Assembly: GCF_031843945.1 (NCBI RefSeq) | Contig: NZ_JAVTJJ010000008.1 | Coordinates: 1 to 64,000, forward strand | Origin: Paracidovorax sp031843945 | GTDB lineage: Bacteria > Pseudomonadota > Gammaproteobacteria > Burkholderiales > Burkholderiaceae_C | DNA length: 64,000 bases | Direction: 5' to 3' | Shown: piece after piece, positions 58,819 to 64,000 of the stretch | Numbering within the stretch: position 1 is the stretch's first letter | Layout: each line of letters begins with the position of its first letter | Notes under the pieces: generated by a model | Told to the model about the DNA's origin: nothing | The model's database searches: none | The model's input: the letters and a program-made list of their open reading frames with translations, nothing else | Made by a program: the position numbers and the translations under genes

Positions 58819-59904
58819 ATGCCTGTCCCCGCCGCACCCGCCATCGCCGCTTCCGACCTCGCCGTGCCCGCGGCCAAGCTGGCGCACAAGGCGTTCTGGA
58901 TCATGGCGCGCCGCGTGACCGTGATGGCAGCGTGCGTGGACGTGGCGCTCTTTGCCCTCTTCTTCGCGCTGGGATCACCATTGCTGGCGTGGCTGAACGT
59001 GGTGAGCGTCGCGCTCTATGCGGCCGCCTATTTCCTGCTCGGGCGCCGCATCAATCAGTTGGCCCTGGCCCTCATCTGGCTGGAAGTGATGGGGCACGCG
59101 TCCATCGGCACGCTGCTGATCGGCTGGGACAGCGGCTTTCACTACTACCTGCTGATGTTCATCCCGGCCATCGTGGTCAGCATGGCCCAACACATTCGCA
59201 CCTGCCTGATGCTGCTGGTGCTGTTGGGCTTTTACCTGGGGCTGCACACGCTGTCGCGGCACCTGGGGCCGCTGGAGCCCTTGAGCATGCAGGGGCTGGG
59301 CTGGGTGCACGCGTTCAACGTGGCGGTGGTGTTTGCCATGGCAGCGTACACGGCGCGCTTTTACTACGCGACGGTGCGGCGCGCAGAAAGCCAATTGCGG
59401 CACTTGGCCGCCACCGACCCGCTTACCGGCCTGTACAACCGCCGCCGGCTGATGGCACTGGCGCAAGAGGCGCTGACACGCGACCGCGCAGCGGGCCTGC
59501 CCACCGCGCTGCTGATCGCGGACATCGACCACTTCAAGTGCACCAACGACCGCTATGGCCATGACGCGGGGGACAAGGTGCTGATTCACACCGCCGCCAT
59601 GCTGCTGTGTACCTGCCGCGTGCAAGACATCGTGGCGCGCTGGGGCGGCGAAGAATTTCTGATGCTGCTGCCCGCCACCCACGCAGGCGCGGCCGAGGCG
59701 CTGGCAGAGCGGGTGCGCGACGCCGTCGCCCATCAGGCGGTGGAGCATGAGGGCCACCGCATTCAGGCAACGCTGTCCATTGGCGTGTCGCAAGTGTGGG
59801 CCAATGAAACCTTGGAAGCCGCCATCGCCCGCGCCGACCGGGCGCTGTACCGCAGCAAGGACGATGGCCGCGACCGGGTGACCGTCGCAGGAGACTTGCT
59901 CTAG
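58819..59904 (+). CDS. Membrane-bound diguanylate cyclase (GGDEF)
   Basis: The 361-residue protein has six hydrophobic helices (residues 30-180), then a GGDEF domain with L-T-G-L-Y-N-R-R-R, D-I-D-H-F-K and catalytic G-G-E-E-F. An R-V-Q-D inhibitory site lies five residues before it. It should synthesise cyclic di-GMP with product inhibition. The membrane domain resembles no sensor I can name. Its stop overlaps the end of the convergent HIT gene by four bases. Confidence 0.92.
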   Translation: MPVPAAPAIAASDLAVPAAKLAHKAFWIMARRVTVMAACVDVALFALFFALGSPLLAWLNVVSVALYAAAYFLLGRRINQLALALIWLEVMGHASIGTLLIGWDSGFHYYLLMFIPAIVVSMAQHIRTCLMLLVLLGFYLGLHTLSRHLGPLEPLSMQGLGWVHAFNVAVVFAMAAYTARFYYATVRRAESQLRHLAATDPLTGLYNRRRLMALAQEALTRDRAAGLPTALLIADIDHFKCTNDRYGHDAGDKVLIHTAAMLLCTCRVQDIVARWGGEEFLMLLPATHAGAAEALAERVRDAVAHQAVEHEGHRIQATLSIGVSQVWANETLEAAIARADRALYRSKDDGRDRVTVAGDLL

Positions 59905-60362
59905 CGCGTACTGCCGGCCGCCGCGTCGGCCCAGCCATCCATGTCGGCCCGCAACGCCGATTCGAGCGCAGGAAGCGCCTCACGCACCGCAGCCTCCTCG
60001 GCCGCGCTGCCCGCACGCTGCGCGGGCGCCCAGACGGGCGCAGGGAAGTGGCTGTCCCACGCGAAGCGCGCAATCACGTGCCAGTGCAGGTGCGGCACCA
60101 TGTTGCCCAGCGCCGCCAGGTTGATCTTGGCGGGCTGCAGGTGGGTGCGCAGCGCACTTTCCACCAGGCAAACGGCCGCCATGCAATGCGCGCGGTCGGC
60201 CTCGGGCAGGTCAGACAGCTCGGCCACGTGTGCATTCCACACAACGCGATAGAACGCCGCAAACCCAGGCTCATCGGCCCGAATCACGCGCAACCGTTCT
60301 CCGCGCCAAACCAGCGTGCCGCCGTCGGCATCGCACAGCGGACACGCAGCGGCGCCGGCCAT
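59901..60362 (-). CDS. HIT family hydrolase
   Basis: The 153-residue protein has the histidine triad V-P-H-L-H-W-H-V-I near residue 93 and a zinc-like C-P-L-C at the N-terminus. HIT proteins hydrolyse or transfer nucleotide phosphates such as adenosine phosphoramidate or Ap4A. It starts within the stop of the FAD/Fe-S oxidoreductase gene (TGATG), so it is the second gene of that operon. Confidence 0.92.
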   Translation of the reverse strand: MAGAAACPLCDADGGTLVWRGERLRVIRADEPGFAAFYRVVWNAHVAELSDLPEADRAHCMAAVCLVESALRTHLQPAKINLAALGNMVPHLHWHVIARFAWDSHFPAPVWAPAQRAGSAAEEAAVREALPALESALRADMDGWADAAAGSTR

Positions 60363-63300
60363 CAGACCAGCACCCGCTCGATGCCGCCCGCGTTGGCGCG
60401 CTGCACGTACTCGGGCATCCAGTTCTCACCCAGGATCTCGCGCGCCATCTCGACGACGATGTAGTCGGCTTCGAGAAGCCCGTTCTGCAGGTCGTCCTGG
60501 TAGCGGTTCAGGCCTTGCAGGCAGCTCGGGCAGCTGGTCAGTATCTTGACGTTGTCTTTCTCACCGACAGCGCCCCTGTCGCGCAGCTGGGCCTCGCCCT
60601 TTTTGATTTCTTCTTCCTTGCGAAAGCGCACCTGGGTGGAAATGTCCGGCCGCGTCACGCCCAGCGTGCCCGATTCGCCGCAGCAGCGCTCGCTCTTGAG
60701 CACCTGCTCGCCCACCAGCGCCTTCACCGTCTTCATCGAATCCTGCAGCTTCATGGGGTTGTGGCAGGGTTCGTGATACAGGTAGGCGCCCTTGCCCTGC
60801 AGGGTGATGCCCTTTTCCAGCAGATATTCGTGGATGTCGATGATGCGGCAGCCCGGGAAAATCTTGTCGAACTGGTAGCCCTGCAGCTGGTCGTAGCAGG
60901 TGCCGCAGCTGACCACCACGGTCTTGATGTCCAGGTAGTTCAGCGTATTGGCCACGCGGTGAAAGAGCACCCGGTTGTCGGTGATCATCTTTTCGGCCTT
61001 GTCGAACTGCCCGCTGCCGCGCTGCGGGTAGCCGCAGCACAGATAACCCGGCGGCAGCACGGTCTGCACGCCCGCATGCCAGAGCATGGCCTGGGTCGCA
61101 AGACCGACTTGCGAGAACAACCGCTCCGATCCGCATCCCGGGAAATAGAACACCGCCTCCGTCTCCGCCGTGGTGGTGGACGGATTGCGGATGATGGGCA
61201 CGTAGTCCTTGTCTTCGATGTCCAGCAGCGCACGCGCCGTCTTCTTGGGCAGGCCACCCGGCAGCTTCTTGTTGATGAAGTGGACAACCTGTTCCTTGAT
61301 CGGCGCGGTGCCCACCGTCGCGGGAGGGTGCGCGGTCTGCTTGCGGCCAAAGCTGCGCAGCAGGTCCACGGCCATGCGCTGCGCCTTGAAGCCCACGTCC
61401 ACCATGGCCGAACGCATGAACTTGATGGTGTCGGGGTTGGTGGCGTTCAGCATGGTCATCGCCAGTGCGTTGCCCGGGCGGAAGGTTTTCTTGCCCATCT
61501 TGCGCAGCAGGTTGCGCATGTTCATGGTCACGTCGCCGAAGTCGATCTTGACCGGGCACGGCGTGTAGCACTTGTGGCAGACGGTGCAGTGGTCGGCCAC
61601 GTCCTCGAATTCCTGCCAGTGCTTGATGGACACGCCCCGGCGCGTCTGCTCTTCGTACAGGAAAGCTTCAACGAGTAGCGACGTCGCCAGGATCTTGTTG
61701 CGCGGGCTATACAGCAGGCTCGCGCGCGGCACGTGCGTGGCGCACACGGGCTTGCACTTGCCGCAGCGCAGGCAGTCCTTGATCGAATCGGCAATGGCGC
61801 CAATGTCGCTCTGCTGCATGATCAACGACTCGTGGCCCATCAGCCCGAAGCTGGGCGTGTAAGCGTTGGTCAGGTCCGAGAACATCAGCGAGTTTCGAGC
61901 CGAATGGGCTGCTGGCGCTTGTCCATCAAGCGCAACATGCTCCTGATTTCGTAGCAGCTTGCCTTTGTTGAACCGGCCTTGCGGGTCGATGCGCTGCTTG
62001 TAGTCGGCGAAGGGCTGCAGTTCTTCGTCGGTCAAAAATTCCAGCTTGGTGATGCCGATGCCGTGCTCGCCGGAGATCACCCCGTTCAGCTGCCGCGCCA
62101 GCACCATGATGCGGGCCACGGCTTCATGCGCCGTCTGCAGCATGTCGTAGTCATCGCTGTTGACGGGGAGGTTGGTGTGCACGTTGCCGTCGCCGGCATG
62201 CATGTGCAGGGCCACCCACACGCGGCCCTTGAGCACGCGCTGATGAATGACCTGTGTCTCGTCCATGATCGGCTTGAAGGCCACGCCCGCGAAGATCTTG
62301 GAAAGCGGCTCGCGCAGCTGTGTCTTCCAGCTGGCCCGCAGCGTGTGGTCCTGCAGCTGCGCAAACAGCGGCTCCACGTCGCGCAGCCAGCCCGCCCACA
62401 GCGCTCGCACTTCGCCGATCAGCGCCACGGCCTGCGCCACGCGGTCTTCCAGCAGCTCGGCGGAAGGGATCTCGTGCGCGTCGTCCTGACGGCCCAGCGG
62501 CAGATTGCCACGCAGGAAGAAGTCTTCGAGCGCGTCGCACAGCTTGAGCTTGTTGCGCAGGCTCAGCTCGATGTTGATGCGCTCGATGCCGTCGGTGTAT
62601 TCGGCCATGCGCGGCAGCGGAATCACCACGTCTTCGTTGATCTTGAAGGCGTTGGTGTGGCGGCTGATGGCGGCCGTGCGCTTGCGGTCGAGCCAGAACT
62701 TCTTGCGTGCCTCGGGGCTGATGGCGATGAAGCCTTCGCCCGCGCGCGAATTGGCGATGCGCACCACCTCGCTGGTCACACGCGCCACGGCGTCCGCGTC
62801 GTCACCGGCAATGTCGCCGAACAGCACCATCTTGGGCAGCCCGCCGCCGTGCTTCTTGCTCTTGGTGGCGTAGCCCACGGCCTTCAGATAGCGGTCGTCC
62901 AGATGCTCCAGGCCGGCGAGCAGCACGCCCGAGCGCTTTTGTTCGGCGAACATGAAGTCCTTGATCTCGACGATGCTGGGCACCGCGTCCTTGGCGTTGC
63001 CGAAGAACTCCAGGCACACGGTGCGCGTGTGCGCCGGCATGCGGTGCACTACCCAGCGCGCGCTGGTGATGAGGCCGTCGCAGCCTTCCTTCTGAATGCC
63101 CGGCAGGCCGGAGAGAAACTTATCCGTCACGTCCTTGCCCAGCCCTTCCTTGCGGAAGGTGCGGCCCGGAATGGCCAGGCGCTCGGTGCGGATCGGTGTC
63201 TTGCCGTCGGCCTCGAAATACTGCAGCTCGAAGGTGGCCGTCTCCACGTCGTGGATCTTGCCCATGTTGTGGTCCAGCCGCGTGACTTCCAGCCATTGCG

Positions 63301-64000
63301 CATCGGGCGTCACCATGCGCCAGCTGACCAAGTTGTCCAGCGCCGTGCCCCACAGCACGGCCTTCTTGCCGCCTGCGTTCATGGCGATGTTGCCGCCGAT
63401 GCAGCTGGCTTCGGCACTGGTCGGGTCCACCGCGAACACGAAGCCCGCGCGCTCGGCCGCATCGGCCACGCGCTGGGTGACCACGCCGGCTTCCGTCCAG
63501 ATGGTGCCCACTTCGCCATCCTGGCCCGGCACGCGGCGCATCTCCACCTCGGTCATCGCTTCGAGCTTTTCGGTGTTGATGACCACGCTGCGCCAGGTCA
63601 GCGGAATCGCGCCGCCGGTGTAGCCGGTGCCGCCGCCACGCGGAATGATGGTCAGCTCCAGGTCGATACAGGCCTTCACCAGCGCGGCCATTTCGGCCTC
63701 GGTGTCGGGCGTCAGCACCACAAACGGGTATTCGACGCGCCAGTCGGTCGCGTCGGTCACGTGGCTCACGCGCGAGAGGCCGTCGAACTTGATGTTGTCC
63801 TTGACCGTGTGGCGGCCCAGGCGTTTTTGCACCTGGCGGCGCAGTTGCGCGGCTTCGATGAAGGTGGCGTCGAACTCGGCGATGGCGCGGCGTGCAGACT
63901 CGACCAGCTCGCCCACCAGGCGGTCGCGCTCGGCGTCTTCACCCGGCGTGCGGCGCTTGCCGATCTCGGTCAGACGGTGCTGCAGCGCGTCCACCAGCAT
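60362..64000 (-). CDS. FAD/Fe-S oxidoreductase (D-lactate dehydrogenase/DUF3683-like), 5'-truncated by the window
   Basis: The visible 1212 residues contain an FAD-binding PCMH domain (I-P-R-G-G-G-T-G-Y-T-G-G, G-G-N-I-A-M-N-A-G-G-K-K). It is followed by an FAD-oxidase C-terminal domain, two [4Fe-4S] motifs (C-L-R-C-G-K-C-K-P-V-C and C-T-V-C-H-K-C-Y-T-P-C) and a CCG domain (C-C-G-Y-P, S-C-G-T-C, C-C-G-E-S-G). This is the GlcD-GlcF type fusion found in Burkholderiales that probably oxidises a 2-hydroxy acid to the quinone pool. The first Met at the window edge is very probably internal. Repeat copy 7 is translated between the FAD and Fe-S parts. Confidence 0.9.
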   Translation of the reverse strand: MLVDALQHRLTEIGKRRTPGEDAERDRLVGELVESARRAIAEFDATFIEAAQLRRQVQKRLGRHTVKDNIKFDGLSRVSHVTDATDWRVEYPFVVLTPDTEAEMAALVKACIDLELTIIPRGGGTGYTGGAIPLTWRSVVINTEKLEAMTEVEMRRVPGQDGEVGTIWTEAGVVTQRVADAAERAGFVFAVDPTSAEASCIGGNIAMNAGGKKAVLWGTALDNLVSWRMVTPDAQWLEVTRLDHNMGKIHDVETATFELQYFEADGKTPIRTERLAIPGRTFRKEGLGKDVTDKFLSGLPGIQKEGCDGLITSARWVVHRMPAHTRTVCLEFFGNAKDAVPSIVEIKDFMFAEQKRSGVLLAGLEHLDDRYLKAVGYATKSKKHGGGLPKMVLFGDIAGDDADAVARVTSEVVRIANSRAGEGFIAISPEARKKFWLDRKRTAAISRHTNAFKINEDVVIPLPRMAEYTDGIERINIELSLRNKLKLCDALEDFFLRGNLPLGRQDDAHEIPSAELLEDRVAQAVALIGEVRALWAGWLRDVEPLFAQLQDHTLRASWKTQLREPLSKIFAGVAFKPIMDETQVIHQRVLKGRVWVALHMHAGDGNVHTNLPVNSDDYDMLQTAHEAVARIMVLARQLNGVISGEHGIGITKLEFLTDEELQPFADYKQRIDPQGRFNKGKLLRNQEHVALDGQAPAAHSARNSLMFSDLTNAYTPSFGLMGHESLIMQQSDIGAIADSIKDCLRCGKCKPVCATHVPRASLLYSPRNKILATSLLVEAFLYEEQTRRGVSIKHWQEFEDVADHCTVCHKCYTPCPVKIDFGDVTMNMRNLLRKMGKKTFRPGNALAMTMLNATNPDTIKFMRSAMVDVGFKAQRMAVDLLRSFGRKQTAHPPATVGTAPIKEQVVHFINKKLPGGLPKKTARALLDIEDKDYVPIIRNPSTTTAETEAVFYFPGCGSERLFSQVGLATQAMLWHAGVQTVLPPGYLCCGYPQRGSGQFDKAEKMITDNRVLFHRVANTLNYLDIKTVVVSCGTCYDQLQGYQFDKIFPGCRIIDIHEYLLEKGITLQGKGAYLYHEPCHNPMKLQDSMKTVKALVGEQVLKSERCCGESGTLGVTRPDISTQVRFRKEEEIKKGEAQLRDRGAVGEKDNVKILTSCPSCLQGLNRYQDDLQNGLLEADYIVVEMAREILGENWMPEYVQRANAGGIERVLV
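61910..61959. repeat. Dispersed palindromic repeat, copy 7, inside a coding region
   Basis: GCGCTTG-TCCAT-CAAGCGC (61916-61922 with 61928-61934) is followed by a decayed GCTCCTGATTTCGTAGC stem. It lies in frame in the oxidoreductase gene, encoding a stretch (E-H-V-A-L-D-G-Q-A-P-A-A-H) that joins the FAD and Fe-S halves. Confidence 0.78.

Overview
The window is about 64 kb of high-GC chromosome from a betaproteobacterium, most probably a Comamonadaceae member (Acidovorax/Diaphorobacter/Comamonas type). This rests on gene content and order (hrcA/nadK-recN, tRNA-Gln-prs-rplY-pth, the ubiE-ubiJ-ubiB block) and on a dispersed AGCGCTT...AAGCGCT palindromic repeat found seven times. No database search was possible, so family assignments come from motifs and recalled homologues.

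Region 1 (1-1585): two leftward tRNA genes (Arg-ACG and a CAT-anticodon tRNA), each with its own terminator, then hrcA. Region 2 (about 1590-9589) is the main accessory element: a complete filamentous-phage (inovirus) provirus wedged between the start codons of the divergent host genes hrcA and nadK. From right to left it carries a Cro-like regulator facing right, an operator region with a sequence box repeated every 34 bp, a replication operon (three small ORFs, Rep_trans initiator, ssDNA-binding protein), small membrane proteins, a pVIII-like major coat protein, a strong terminator, a 19-residue hydrophobic peptide, a TspB-like pIII attachment protein, a DUF2523 pVI protein, the Zot/pI assembly ATPase, a hairpin-rich intergenic region, a membrane coiled-coil protein and a small serine recombinase. 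The recombinase ends 9 nt before hrcA, so hrcA now sits at the end of a phage transcription unit.

Region 3 (9597-23319) is mostly housekeeping: nadK-recN-rapZ; a mutM / dynamin-like GTPase / mutY repair operon; TPR protein-lolB-ispE-tRNA-Gln-prs; rplY; pth; a ferredoxin. Region 4 (23493-30213) is a six-gene peptide-type ABC importer and amidase operon. Region 5 (30343-37199) is signalling: a Cache-HAMP-GGDEF cyclase, then heme oxygenase, bacteriophytochrome, single-domain response regulator and a ChpT-like histidine phosphotransferase candidate, which together make a red-light sensing cassette.

Region 6 (37234-49508) holds a small secreted protein, LysE and EamA transporters, a DUF429 protein, a folE-BLUF pair, clsB-EEP, a TPR protein with a pseudo-receiver, nudB, a Cache/CheW protein with a probable frameshift, and a CsgG-like lipoprotein. 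Region 7 (49600-64000): aspS with DUF502 and FmdB, a sodium:solute symporter, the DUF971-ubiE-Tim44-ubiJ-ubiB cluster for ubiquinone, a second diguanylate cyclase, a HIT protein, and a large FAD/Fe-S oxidoreductase cut off by the window end.

The most noteworthy items are the provirus with its serine recombinase and its capture of the hrcA and nadK 5' regions, the linked light-sensing genes, the repeat elements that have entered two coding regions, and the frameshift in the Cache/CheW gene.
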